DNA of 20,190 nucleotides from Mycobacterium sp. (GTDB lineage: Bacteria; Actinomycetota; Actinomycetes; Mycobacteriales; Mycobacteriaceae), in NCBI GenBank assembly GCA_025965815.1, contig JAOPWF010000740.1, positions 1-20,190 of the forward strand, in the 5' to 3' direction. The position numbers and the translations under genes are program-made. Every line of letters starts with the position of its first letter. The first letter of the stretch is position 1. The notes below the pieces were generated by a model. The model searched no databases, was not told the origin of the DNA, and worked only from the letters and a program-made list of their open reading frames with translations. This document shows positions 6,348 through 14,527 of the stretch, piece after piece.

Positions 6348-7850
6348 GGTCGTTCCTTCCTGCTCTGCGGTTGCGGGTTTCAGTTCCTCGACCAGCTCGC
6401 GCCGCAAGATCTTGCCGGTCGCGTTGGTCGGCAGCTCGTCGCGGAACACCACCCGGTCCGGGGTCCGTGATCCGCGCAGGCTCTTGCGGACGTGCTCGCG
6501 CAGGTCCTCGGGATCGGGTGTGACGTCCCGTTCGGGCACCACCACCGCGACGATGATCTGCCCCCACTGCGCGTCCTCGGCGCCGACCACCGCCACCTCC
6601 CGCACATGGGGATGCTCGATCAGGACGTCCTCCAACTCGGCGGGAGCGATGTTCTCTCCGCCCCGGATGATGGTGTCGTCCGAGCGTCCGGTGATGAACA
6701 GGTAGCCGGCGTCGTCCAGCGTGGCGATGTCCCTGGTCGGGAACCAGCCCTGCTCGTCGAGCACCGAGCCGATCTCGGTGTATTTGCCGGACACCTGGTC
6801 GCCGCGGACGAACAACTCACCGCTGTGCCCCGGTGCGAGGACATTGCCGCCCTCGTCGCGGATCTGAACCTCGATACCCGGCACCGGCTGCCCGACCGAG
6901 CCCAGCCGCTTGGCGACGGCGGCATCGCTGGCCCCGTGGGCGTCGCGGTGGTCGTCGGGAGTGAGCACGGCGATGGTCGAGCTGGTCTCGGTCAGCCCGT
7001 AGGCGTTGACGAAGCCGACCTGCGGCAGCAGGTCGAGCGCCTTGCGGACCAACGGCAGCCCGACCTTCGATCCGCCGTAGGCCAGGTTGCGCAGCGTCGG
7101 CAACTCGGCTCGCTCGCCCTCCAGGACCGTGACGATGCGGTCGAGCATCGTCGGGACCACCGTCGCGGTGGTGACTCCCTCGGTGGTGACCAGCCGGACC
7201 CATTCCTGCGGATCGAAGTTCGGCAGGTAGACCATCTTGCGTCCGGCATACAGGTTCGACAGCGCCGCCCCGACGCCGGCGATGTGGTAAGGCGGCACAC
7301 AGATCAGCGCCGCGTCGTCGGGTTCGGCCGAGTCGAACTCCACCGTCCCGGTTACGTAACTCGTCAGGTTATTATGGCTCAGCTCAACGGCTTTCGGCCG
7401 CGAAGTGGTGCCGGAGGTGAACAGCACAACGCCAACCGCGTCGGGGTCGGGGAACTCCGCGGTCGGCTCGGCGGTACGGGCGGCGGTCAGGAAGTCCTCA
7501 GAGTCCATCGCTTGGCGCGCGGCCACCATGTCCCGGTAGCGGGCATCGACGACCACCAGCGGGTCGGGCAACCGGTCGATCAGCGACTGCAGGCCCTCGG
7601 CGCTCAACCGGTAGTTCAGCGGCGTGAACGTCACCCCCGCGCGCGCGGAGGCGAACATCAGCAACGGCAGGAACACGCCACCGGTGCCGACGTAGATGAC
7701 GTGCTCGGCGCCGGACGCGGCGATGACGCCGGCCCCGCCGTCGGCCAGCTCGCTCAGCTCGCCGGTGCTCAGCCGCAGGTCTCCGTGAACGATGGCCGGC
7801 CGGTCCGGGTTGCCCGACACGGCCATCTCTAGGAGAAGCGAAATACTCAC
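6048..7850 (-). CDS. Acyl-CoA ligase (FadD-like) with in-frame extra C-terminal domain
   Basis: An ATP-dependent acyl-CoA synthetase of the ANL superfamily, which activates a carboxylic acid to its CoA thioester via an acyl-AMP. From the chosen start the protein is 600 aa. Motifs: P-loop LFTSGTTSRPKAVE (about 142-156), NAYGLTETSS (about 281), GRSDDTIIRGGENIAP (about 385-400), and catalytic K480 in NATGKILRREL. The ligase proper ends near residue 500, the normal family length; residues 502-600 are an extra domain described separately. GTG 7850 is chosen because VSISLLLEMAVSGNPDRP matches a typical N-terminus and AAGG lies 9 nt upstream. The frame stays open to 7928, but those residues look non-native. 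It is divergent from the thiolase-P450-hydrolase operon, so both arms may act on the same substrate. Confidence 0.92.
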   Translation of the reverse strand: MSISLLLEMAVSGNPDRPAIVHGDLRLSTGELSELADGGAGVIAASGAEHVIYVGTGGVFLPLLMFASARAGVTFTPLNYRLSAEGLQSLIDRLPDPLVVVDARYRDMVAARQAMDSEDFLTAARTAEPTAEFPDPDAVGVVLFTSGTTSRPKAVELSHNNLTSYVTGTVEFDSAEPDDAALICVPPYHIAGVGAALSNLYAGRKMVYLPNFDPQEWVRLVTTEGVTTATVVPTMLDRIVTVLEGERAELPTLRNLAYGGSKVGLPLVRKALDLLPQVGFVNAYGLTETSSTIAVLTPDDHRDAHGASDAAVAKRLGSVGQPVPGIEVQIRDEGGNVLAPGHSGELFVRGDQVSGKYTEIGSVLDEQGWFPTRDIATLDDAGYLFITGRSDDTIIRGGENIAPAELEDVLIEHPHVREVAVVGAEDAQWGQIIVAVVVPERDVTPDPEDLREHVRKSLRGSRTPDRVVFRDELPTNATGKILRRELVEELKPATAEQEGTTMIKNGTRLQSQVCDTQVIVVKTADRLDDLRCGGTPMVPMGGERTGGDVDPAFADGSVMGKRYVDDGGAEVLVTKAGAGSLSIGDTALSLKEAKPLPASD

Positions 7851-8034
7851 AATGAAGAACCTTATTTTCAACGCCGCTTTGCCGGAACTCGGGAGGCGTC
7901 CCGGCACTGCGCACGTAGTGTAGACCACGGGACGGAATCCGATATATAGTTAGCGGCTTAGAGGCACCGTCGGCTCGAGTGCATCGTTTGCCAGACAGCG
8001 GCAACCCGCCCCCAGACGTGCCGGGAGGAGCGTA
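7851..8034. promoter_or_regulatory. Divergent promoter region, ligase / thiolase operon
   Basis: This 184-bp gap drives two divergent catabolic units. An AT-rich patch GATATATAGTTAG near 7950-7962 is a candidate -10 region for the rightward operon. A GC-rich repeat with TGCCGG and CCGGCA arms lies near 7879-7907. The rightward RBS is GGGAGGAG at 8023-8030. No strong dyad operator was found. Confidence 0.45.
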
Positions 8035-9189
8035 ATGACGAGTTCGCCGGAGATCGCCATCATCGGCGTCGGACTTCACCCCTTCGGCCGGTACGAGGAC
8101 CGTTCCGCACTGGAGATGGGTGCGGTGGCGATCAACCGAGCGCTCAAGGACGCGGGCATCGACTGGGCGCAGGTGCAGAGCCTCTACGCCGGCAGCCTCG
8201 AGGTCGCGAATCCCGAAGCCGTGACCGGCCTGGTCGGGATGACGGGTCTGCCCGCGCGCGCCACGCTCAGCGGCTGCGCAACCGGGAACTCGCTGCTGAC
8301 GCTGGCCGCCCGCGATGTGCAGAACGGCGAGGCCGACATCGCGGTGGGCGTCGGGCTGGACAAGCATCCGCGGGGCGCCTTCGGCGCCGACCCCTCGGTA
8401 TCCGGCCTGCCGCAGTGGTACGGCGACCAGGGCATGTTCCTGACCACGCACTACTTCGGCACCAAGATCATGCGCTACATGCACGACCACGGCATCAGCG
8501 AGCAGACGCTGGCCAGGGTCGCCGCCAAGAACTTCGCCAACGGCTCGCTGGCACCGCATGCGTGGCGGCGAAAACCGATCAGCATGGAGACCATCCTGGG
8601 ATCGCCGGTGGTCAACGCCCCGCTGCGGCAGTACATGTACTGCAACCCCAACGAGGGCGCCGCGGCCGTCGTAGTGTGCCGCGCCGCCAAGGCCAAGCAG
8701 TACACCGACCACCCGATCTACCTGAGGTCGACTGCGCTGCGCAGCCGCCGCGAAGGCGCGTACGAGCTGCTGCGGACGTCCATCGAACTGCCGCTGGTGC
8801 CGGGCACGACGGCCGAGGCCGCCGCGGCAGCCTACGAGCTCGCCGGTATCGGTCCCGAGGACGTCGACGTGGCCCAGCTGCAGGACACCGACGCCGGCTC
8901 CGAGATCATCCACATGGCCGAGACGGGCCTGTGCAAGGACGGCGAGCAGGAGGCCATCCTGGCCGACGGCGCCACCGGGATCGGCGGCCGTATCCCGGTG
9001 AACACCGACGGCGGTCTGCTGGCCAACGGCGAGCCGGTCGGGGCATCGGGTCTGCGTCAGATCTTCGAACTCGTCCAGCAGTTGCGCGGCGCGGCGGGTG
9101 ACCGGCAGGTCGCAGGAGATCCGCGGGTCGCGCTGGCCCAGCTCTACGGCGCACCGGGCACCGCCGCGGTCGCCATCCTCAGCCGCTGA
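8035..9189 (+). CDS. SCP2-type thiolase-fold protein (lipid-transfer-protein-like)
   Basis: A 384-aa thiolase-superfamily protein of the SCP-x/Ltp branch. C81 in LSGCATGNSLL occupies the nucleophile position. The usual His block (GHPxGATG) is NGEPVGASGLRQ here, with Glu at the His place. The usual C-terminal CxGGG loop is LYGAPGTAAV, with no Cys. The fold is therefore secure, but classical thiolysis is doubtful; some Ltp proteins, such as the steroid side-chain enzyme Ltp2, are retro-aldolases. Start ATG 8035 has a strong RBS (GGAGGAG). It leads an operon with a P450 (25-nt gap) and a hydrolase. Ltp-type enzymes often pair with a DUF35 protein; none is adjacent, the nearest being at 2727. Confidence 0.9.
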   Translation: MTSSPEIAIIGVGLHPFGRYEDRSALEMGAVAINRALKDAGIDWAQVQSLYAGSLEVANPEAVTGLVGMTGLPARATLSGCATGNSLLTLAARDVQNGEADIAVGVGLDKHPRGAFGADPSVSGLPQWYGDQGMFLTTHYFGTKIMRYMHDHGISEQTLARVAAKNFANGSLAPHAWRRKPISMETILGSPVVNAPLRQYMYCNPNEGAAAVVVCRAAKAKQYTDHPIYLRSTALRSRREGAYELLRTSIELPLVPGTTAEAAAAAYELAGIGPEDVDVAQLQDTDAGSEIIHMAETGLCKDGEQEAILADGATGIGGRIPVNTDGGLLANGEPVGASGLRQIFELVQQLRGAAGDRQVAGDPRVALAQLYGAPGTAAVAILSR

Positions 9190-9214
9190 AAGTCCGAAAC
9201 TCAAAGGAGAGCCG

Positions 9215-10507
9215 ATGACCGAATTCAATGTCGCCGCCGGGGCGGCTCCGGCGTTGAATGTCGCCGACGGGGCGGCTCCGGCCACCCGGGCCGAGGCGCA
9301 GCAGCGCGCCGAGGTAGACCTCGACCACCATTCGCCGGAGTTCCGCGAAGACCCGCACGGCACATTCCGCCAGATGCGGGAATCGGGTTGTCCAGTAGCG
9401 CATTCCGATCACTACGAGGGCTTCTGGGCGCTGGTGGACTATGCCTCGGTGTTCGAGGCCGCCCGCAACGACGACCTGTTCAACTCCTATCCGTCGGTCG
9501 GCGTGCCCGCCAGCGAGTTGCCATTGCCGATCCTGCCAATCGAATCCGATCCCCCGGAAACGCAGGAGTTGCGCGAGGTCACCCTCAAGCGGTTCTCCCC
9601 CGGTTCGGCGGAGAGGTTCCGCCAGGCCGCCATCGACATGACCAATGAAGCCATCGACGAGTTCATCGAAAGCGGCGAATGCGATCTGGTCGGCCAGCTG
9701 ACCACCCCGCTGCCGGCGCGGCTGATCCTGCGGCTGCTGGAATTCGACGAATCGCGAAGCATGGAATGGGTGGGATGGGTGCACACCACCGTGCACGACC
9801 GCTCCCACGATCCGGAGAAGGCCGGTATGGCCGGCATGGAGATGTTCGGCGAGATCGTGAAGCACATGGAACAGCGGCGCGCCGACGGCTTGGGCGACGA
9901 CCTGTTCAGCGACATCCTGCGCGGCACCCTGAACGACAAGCCGCTCGACGACGGCCAGATCACCATGTACACGGTGCTGATGATGCTGGGAGGCATGGAT
10001 ACCACCAGCGGGTTCACCGGCAACGTGCTGTTGCGACTGTGTCAGGATCCCGAACTGCGCCGGCAGTTCATCGATGATCCGAGCCTGGTCAAGAAGGGCA
10101 CCGACGAGTTGCTGCGGCTGTACACGCCGACACTGGGTTTGGCGCGCACCGTGTCCCGCGACGAGGAGTTCCACGGCCAGCCGCTGTGCAAGGGTGATCG
10201 GGCGATCCTGATGTGGGCCGCGGCCAACCGGGACCCGGCGATGTTCGAAGATCCCGAGACGCTCGACCTGTCCCGGACGAACGCCAAGAAGCAGATGGCC
10301 TTCGGCGTGGGGATGCACCGCTGCCTGGGCTCGCACTACGCGAAGATGATGTTCGACGTGATGGTGACCCAGATCCTGCAACGGCTGCCCGACTTCGAGC
10401 TGAACAGCGAGCCGAAGATGTTCGAGGACGCCGGTGAGGTGTTCGCCGTGCGGGAGCTGCCGGTGAAATTCACCCCCGGCCCGCGCCTCGGCGGCGGCGC
10501 CAACTAG
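9215..10507 (+). CDS. Cytochrome P450 monooxygenase
   Basis: A 430-aa soluble bacterial cytochrome P450, expected to insert one oxygen atom into a hydrophobic substrate using ferredoxin-supplied electrons. Motifs: I-helix MLGGMDTTSG, ExxR in DELLRLYTP, and the haem loop FGVGMHRCLG with ligand C370. ATG 9215 has AAGGAGA at 9204-9210. No ferredoxin or reductase gene is in the window, so redox partners must be elsewhere. The N-terminus carries an in-frame 10-residue repeat (NVAAGAAPAL / NVADGAAPAT) from a 30-bp tandem duplication, which makes the leader longer than usual. The stop TAG shares its G with the GTG of the hydrolase gene, so the two are translationally coupled. The subfamily cannot be assigned reliably. 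Confidence 0.96.
   Translation: MTEFNVAAGAAPALNVADGAAPATRAEAQQRAEVDLDHHSPEFREDPHGTFRQMRESGCPVAHSDHYEGFWALVDYASVFEAARNDDLFNSYPSVGVPASELPLPILPIESDPPETQELREVTLKRFSPGSAERFRQAAIDMTNEAIDEFIESGECDLVGQLTTPLPARLILRLLEFDESRSMEWVGWVHTTVHDRSHDPEKAGMAGMEMFGEIVKHMEQRRADGLGDDLFSDILRGTLNDKPLDDGQITMYTVLMMLGGMDTTSGFTGNVLLRLCQDPELRRQFIDDPSLVKKGTDELLRLYTPTLGLARTVSRDEEFHGQPLCKGDRAILMWAAANRDPAMFEDPETLDLSRTNAKKQMAFGVGMHRCLGSHYAKMMFDVMVTQILQRLPDFELNSEPKMFEDAGEVFAVRELPVKFTPGPRLGGGAN
9227..9283 (+). repeat. In-frame 30-bp tandem duplication in P450 leader
   Basis: Two adjacent units (9227-9256 and 9257-9283) are identical except for one base over the 27 bp compared. They encode NVA-A/D-GAAPA twice in the disordered N-terminal tail before the P450 fold. 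The near-identity suggests recent slippage. Confidence 0.85.
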
Positions 10508-11346
10508 TGGCGGTACCGGCCTCGGCTGTCATCGACGACGCCCGTATCGAATACACCGACGTCGGCACGGGCCCAACGCTGGTCTTCGTGCACGGCGCCT
10601 ACGTCACGGGCGCGCTGTGGGAAGACGTGGTCGGGTGGTTGTCACCCCACCACCGCTGCATCGTCCCGACGTGGCCGTTCGGCGCGCAGCCCGCGCCGGT
10701 CGGCGACGCCGACCTCAGCGTCGCGGCGTCCGGCCGCAGGATCGCCGGACTGCTCGAGACACTCGACCTGTCCGACGTAACCCTGGTCGCCAACGACACC
10801 GGCGGTGGCATCGTGCTGGCCTCCCTCGGCGACGACGTCCTGGATTTCGGCAGGGTTTCACGGCTGGTGTTGACCAACTGTGACAGTTTCGAGCACTTCC
10901 CGCCGGGTTCGTTCGCACCGATCGTCCGGCTGTGTGCGCTGAACCAGGGTCTCGGCGCGCTGGTGCTGAAGGGGCTGGCCACCGGCCCGGGCCGACACGT
11001 GTTCACCTCAGCGGTCACCCGCAACGGCATCGACGCGCGCCGGCAGCCGGACATCTTCGGCGGCTTTCTCAGCTCGGCGGCGGTGCGCCGTGAAGCCGCG
11101 AGGTTCACCGCCGACCTGAAGCCCGCTTACACCCTGGCGGCGGTGGACGCGATGAGGCAGTGGCGCAAACCCGTGCTGATGGCGTGGGGGACGGACGACA
11201 AGATGTTTCCGCTGTCGCACGCCCAGCGGCTCGCCGAGACGTTTCCCAACGCCGACGTGCGCACCATCGGGGACAGCTCGACCTACGTGATGCTCGATCA
11301 GCCGGAGCAGACGGCTACCGTGATCCGCGACTTCGTCCAGAGCTGA
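10507..11346 (+). CDS. Alpha/beta-hydrolase with Asp nucleophile (dehalogenase/epoxide-hydrolase-like)
   Basis: A 279-aa alpha/beta-hydrolase. The oxyanion region is FVHGAYVTGALW (27-38). The nucleophile elbow is VANDTGGG with D97, the arrangement of haloalkane dehalogenases and epoxide hydrolases rather than Ser esterases. An acid candidate is D230 or D231 in WGTDDKMFP. The catalytic His normally found before the last helix (HFxxxDxP) is replaced: the segment reads DSSTYVMLDQPEQ, with T259 at the His position. Without that His, the second hydrolytic step of this family should be impaired, so the reaction is uncertain. The GTG start at 10507 overlaps the P450 stop by one base, implying a stoichiometric role with the P450, for example on an epoxide or hydroxylated product (inference). 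Confidence 0.88.
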   Translation: MAVPASAVIDDARIEYTDVGTGPTLVFVHGAYVTGALWEDVVGWLSPHHRCIVPTWPFGAQPAPVGDADLSVAASGRRIAGLLETLDLSDVTLVANDTGGGIVLASLGDDVLDFGRVSRLVLTNCDSFEHFPPGSFAPIVRLCALNQGLGALVLKGLATGPGRHVFTSAVTRNGIDARRQPDIFGGFLSSAAVRREAARFTADLKPAYTLAAVDAMRQWRKPVLMAWGTDDKMFPLSHAQRLAETFPNADVRTIGDSSTYVMLDQPEQTATVIRDFVQS

Positions 11347-11442
11347 CGGCTGCCACTCGGGACCGAGCCGGGCTTCGCGCGTTGGCACTACCGGATGCAA
11401 GACACCGATACGTGACCGCCACACAATGGCAAGGTGGCCTTC

Positions 11443-13974
11443 GTGCACACCGACGAGATCGACCCCTACGTACGCGTCCGCGGCTCCCGGGTGCACAACC
11501 TGCAAGCTGTGGACGTCGACGCGCCCCGCGACGCTTTCGTGGCGTTCACCGGGGTGTCGGGGTCGGGTAAGTCGTCGCTGGCGTTCGGAACGATCTACGC
11601 CGAGGCGCAGCGCCGCTACTTCGAGTCCGTCGCCCCCTATGCCCGCCGACTGCTGCTGCCGACCGGCGCACCGAAGGTCGATGACATCACCGGGCTGCCG
11701 CCGGCCGTCGCGCTGCAGCAGCGTCGGGGAATGGGAACGTCGCGGTCGTCCGTCGGCACCGTGACGACGCTCTCGAACCTGCTGCGGATGCTGTTCTCGC
11801 GCGCCGGAACCTTCCCGCCCGGTTTCACCGAGCGACTCGACTCCGACTCGTTCTCCCCGAACACCGCGATCGGCGCCTGCCCGGAGTGCCACGGCCTTGG
11901 CCGGATCCACCGGGTCACCGAGGAGACGCTGGTCCCCGACCCGTCGCTGACCATCCGCGAGGGCGCGGTGGCGGCGTGGCCGGGGGCGTGGCAGGGACAG
12001 AACCTGCGCGACATCCTGGTGACGCTCGGCTACGACATCGACAAGCCGTGGCGCAAACTGCCGAAACGCCAGCGTGACTGGATCCTGTTCACCGACGAGC
12101 AGCCGACCGTGGAGATCGACCCAAGCCGCAACCCCGTGACGGCCGACTACTACTACAACGGCACGTTCTCCAGCGCCGAGCGCCACGTCCGGCACACCCT
12201 CGCGAACTCCCAGAGCGCGATGATGCGCCGGCGGGTGCTGCGGTTCGTCGACAGTGTCGAATGCCCGGTCTGTCACGGTTCCGGGTTGCGGCCCGAGGCG
12301 CTCGCCGTCACCTTCGCCGGCCGCAACATCGCCGAGTACGTCGCGATGCCGCTCACCGAGCTCGCCGATGCGCTGGGGCCCGCCGCCACCCGGACCGATG
12401 CCCGGGCCGCGTACGAGTCCACCGAGTCGGGCGAGCTGACCGAGGTGGCCACGATGATCGCCACGGACCTCGTCGCCCGCATCCAGGTGCTCGTCGACCT
12501 GGGCCTGGGCTACCTGAGCCTGAACCGCCGCACCCCGACGGTGTCGCCGGGTGAGCTGCAGCGCCTCCGGCTGGCCACCGAGCTGCGCTCGGGCCTGTTC
12601 GGGGTGCTCTACGTGCTCGACGAGCCGTCGGCGGGCCTGCACCCGGCCGACGCCGAGCCGCTGCTGGACGTGCTGGACCGGCTCCGACGCACGGGCAACT
12701 CGCTGTTCGTGGTCGAACACGACATGGACGTGGTGCGCCGCGCGGACTGGATCGTCGACGTCGGGCCGGGCGCGGGCGAGTTCGGCGGACAGGTGCTCTA
12801 CAGCGGACCGGTATCCGGCCTGGCCGACATCCCGGCGTCGATCACTCGGGAGTACCTCTTCGACGACGCGCCACCCGAGTCCCGGCGGCCGCGAAAACCC
12901 TGCGGGACTCTGCGGCTGAGCGGTGTTCACTTCCACAACCTGCGCGACCTCGACGTGGAGCTGCCGCTCGGGGTGTTCACCGCGGTCACCGGGGTGTCGG
13001 GTTCGGGCAAGTCGACGCTGGTCTGCAAGGTCCTCGGTGATGTCATCCGGCGCCACCTGGGCGGCGATACCGAGGAGGCCGACGAGCCGGACTCGGGCGA
13101 AAGGGACGTGGTTGTCCTCGACCTCGACCACGACGCCAGCATCGGCGTGACGGCCGAGGGGATCGAGCAGATCCACCGGCTGATCACGGTGGACCAGCGC
13201 CCGATCGGGCGGACCCCGCGGTCGAACCTGGCCACCTACACCGGCATGTTCGACGCGGTCCGCAAAGCGTTCGCCGCCACCGATGAGGCCCGCCGCCGCG
13301 GCTGGACAGCGGGCCGGTTCTCGTTCAACGTGGCCGAGGGTCGCTGCCCCACCTGCCAGGGCGAGGGCTTCGTCGCCGTCGAGCTGCTGTTCCTGCCCGG
13401 CACGTATGCGGCCTGCCCGACCTGCCACGGCGCCCGCTACAACGACGAGACGCTCGAGGTGCGCTACTGCGACCGCACGATCGCCGATGTCCTCGCGATG
13501 ACCGTCGACGAGGCAGCGGAGTTTCTTGCCGACCTCCCCGGGGCGGCGCGCAGCCTGGTGACGCTGCGTGAGGTCGGGCTCGGCTATCTGCGGCTCGGGC
13601 AGCCCGCCACCGAGCTCTCCGGCGGCGAGGCCCAGCGGATCAAGCTGGCCTCCGAACTGCAGCGCGGCCGCCGCGGGCACACCCTCTACGTCCTCGACGA
13701 GCCCACCACCGGCCTGCACCCGGCCGATGTCGAACTGCTGGAACGTCAGCTGCACCGCCTGGTCGACGCGGGAAACACCGTGGTGGTCGCCGAACACGAC
13801 ATGGACGTGGTCGCCGGGGCGGACCGGGTGATCGACCTCGGGCCGGGCGCGGGCGACGACGGCGGGCGGGTCGTCGCGGCCGGCACCCCGCAGCAGGTCG
13901 CGAAGGTGCGGAAGAGCCGGACGGCGCCCTACCTTGCGGCGCGGCTGCGCCCCGCGGTCGCCTTGGGGGCTTGA
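11443..13974 (+). CDS. UvrA-like ABC ATPase lacking the UvrB-binding domain (UvrA2/DrrC-type)
   Basis: An 843-aa twin-ABC protein of the UvrA family. Walker A motifs are [10 protein letters not shown] and [10 protein letters not shown]; Walker B blocks are [15 protein letters not shown] and [15 protein letters not shown]. Signature loops are [12 protein letters not shown] (first, divergent) and [13 protein letters not shown]. Zinc-type pairs [24 protein letters not shown] and CPTCHG are present. Where canonical UvrA (about 950 aa) has its first zinc site and UvrB-binding insert, this protein passes straight from [10 protein letters not shown] to the insertion domain. It is therefore a paralogue of the UvrA2/DrrC kind, linked in other actinobacteria to DNA-damaging drug tolerance (family knowledge), not the housekeeping repair gene. 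GTG 11443 has AAGG 8 nt upstream; GTG 11434 is an alternative start. Confidence 0.92.
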   Translation: MHTDEIDPYVRVRGSRVHNLQAVDVDAPRDAFVAFTGVSGSGKSSLAFGTIYAEAQRRYFESVAPYARRLLLPTGAPKVDDITGLPPAVALQQRRGMGTSRSSVGTVTTLSNLLRMLFSRAGTFPPGFTERLDSDSFSPNTAIGACPECHGLGRIHRVTEETLVPDPSLTIREGAVAAWPGAWQGQNLRDILVTLGYDIDKPWRKLPKRQRDWILFTDEQPTVEIDPSRNPVTADYYYNGTFSSAERHVRHTLANSQSAMMRRRVLRFVDSVECPVCHGSGLRPEALAVTFAGRNIAEYVAMPLTELADALGPAATRTDARAAYESTESGELTEVATMIATDLVARIQVLVDLGLGYLSLNRRTPTVSPGELQRLRLATELRSGLFGVLYVLDEPSAGLHPADAEPLLDVLDRLRRTGNSLFVVEHDMDVVRRADWIVDVGPGAGEFGGQVLYSGPVSGLADIPASITREYLFDDAPPESRRPRKPCGTLRLSGVHFHNLRDLDVELPLGVFTAVTGVSGSGKSTLVCKVLGDVIRRHLGGDTEEADEPDSGERDVVVLDLDHDASIGVTAEGIEQIHRLITVDQRPIGRTPRSNLATYTGMFDAVRKAFAATDEARRRGWTAGRFSFNVAEGRCPTCQGEGFVAVELLFLPGTYAACPTCHGARYNDETLEVRYCDRTIADVLAMTVDEAAEFLADLPGAARSLVTLREVGLGYLRLGQPATELSGGEAQRIKLASELQRGRRGHTLYVLDEPTTGLHPADVELLERQLHRLVDAGNTVVVAEHDMDVVAGADRVIDLGPGAGDDGGRVVAAGTPQQVAKVRKSRTAPYLAARLRPAVALGA

Positions 13975-13984
13975 GGCGGCGTGA

Positions 13985-14515
13985 CTAGGCCGTCGCGGAG
14001 CGTGTCCAGCGGGCGCAGACGAAGTCGCCGTTGACACCCGATTCCGCCAGCGTCCATTCCGAGCGGACGGGCAGCAACCGGGCGCCGCTGCCCAGCGAAC
14101 AGGGCGCGTAGGTGACGACCATTTCGTCGATGAGCCCCGCCGCCGCGAACTGAGCCCCCACTTCACCGCCGCCGACGACCCACACGTCCTTGTCGGTCGC
14201 AGCGGCGACGAGCTTCGGATGCAGATCGGCGACGTCGCCGCTGTACACCTCGACGGGATGCCCCGGCACCACAATCTGTGGGCGGTGTGTCAGCACCCAG
14301 GTCGGTTGGGCATAGGGCCAGTGGCCGGGCTGATGCCCGACCACCCACTCGTAGGTCGCCGAGCCCATCACCAGCGCGCCGACGCTCTCGCTGAACGCCT
14401 CGTAGCCGAACGGGCCGTTCGGGTCAACGTTCCGCGACATCAACCAGTCCCGGCTGCCGTCGTCGTCGACGATGAACCCGTCCAGGCTCGACGCGGTGAA
14501 ATAGACGGTCGCCAT
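13985..14515 (-). CDS. RibD C-terminal / dihydrofolate-reductase-like protein
   Basis: A 176-aa protein of the RibD C-terminal domain family (DHFR fold, NADPH-dependent reductase relatives, YwjB-like). Typical features are YFTASSLDGFIVDDDG at the N-terminus, LVMGSATYEW, VVGGGEVGAQF (nucleotide-binding glycine loop) and LIDEMVVTYAP. The substrate of this subgroup is generally unknown; it is not the FolA reductase. ATG 14515 has AAAGGA about 8 nt upstream, within the end of the AraC gene. The 12-nt gap shows cotranscription with that regulator. It converges with the UvrA-like gene, with only 10 bp between stops and no obvious terminator. Confidence 0.9.
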   Translation of the reverse strand: MATVYFTASSLDGFIVDDDGSRDWLMSRNVDPNGPFGYEAFSESVGALVMGSATYEWVVGHQPGHWPYAQPTWVLTHRPQIVVPGHPVEVYSGDVADLHPKLVAAATDKDVWVVGGGEVGAQFAAAGLIDEMVVTYAPCSLGSGARLLPVRSEWTLAESGVNGDFVCARWTRSATA

Positions 14516-14527
14516 GTCGCTGTCCTT

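Noticed and set aside
6492..7832. Plus-strand open frame opposite the acyl-CoA ligase
   Set aside because: The minus strand carries the complete set of ligase motifs; the plus-strand frame is compositional.
7498..9363. Long minus-strand open frame across the thiolase gene
   Set aside because: It is antisense to the 8035-9189 gene and crosses its promoter; its product has no recognisable domain.
11356..11367. CTCGG-GA-CCGAG palindrome after the hydrolase gene as a terminator
   Set aside because: The 2-nt loop cannot form the full stem and there is no T tract; not convincing as a terminator.
11008..14274. Very long open frame (over 1000 codons) on the minus strand
   Set aside because: It lies opposite the UvrA-like gene with all its conserved motifs; the minus-strand product is Arg/His/Gly-rich with no known motif. 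It is a shadow caused by high GC.
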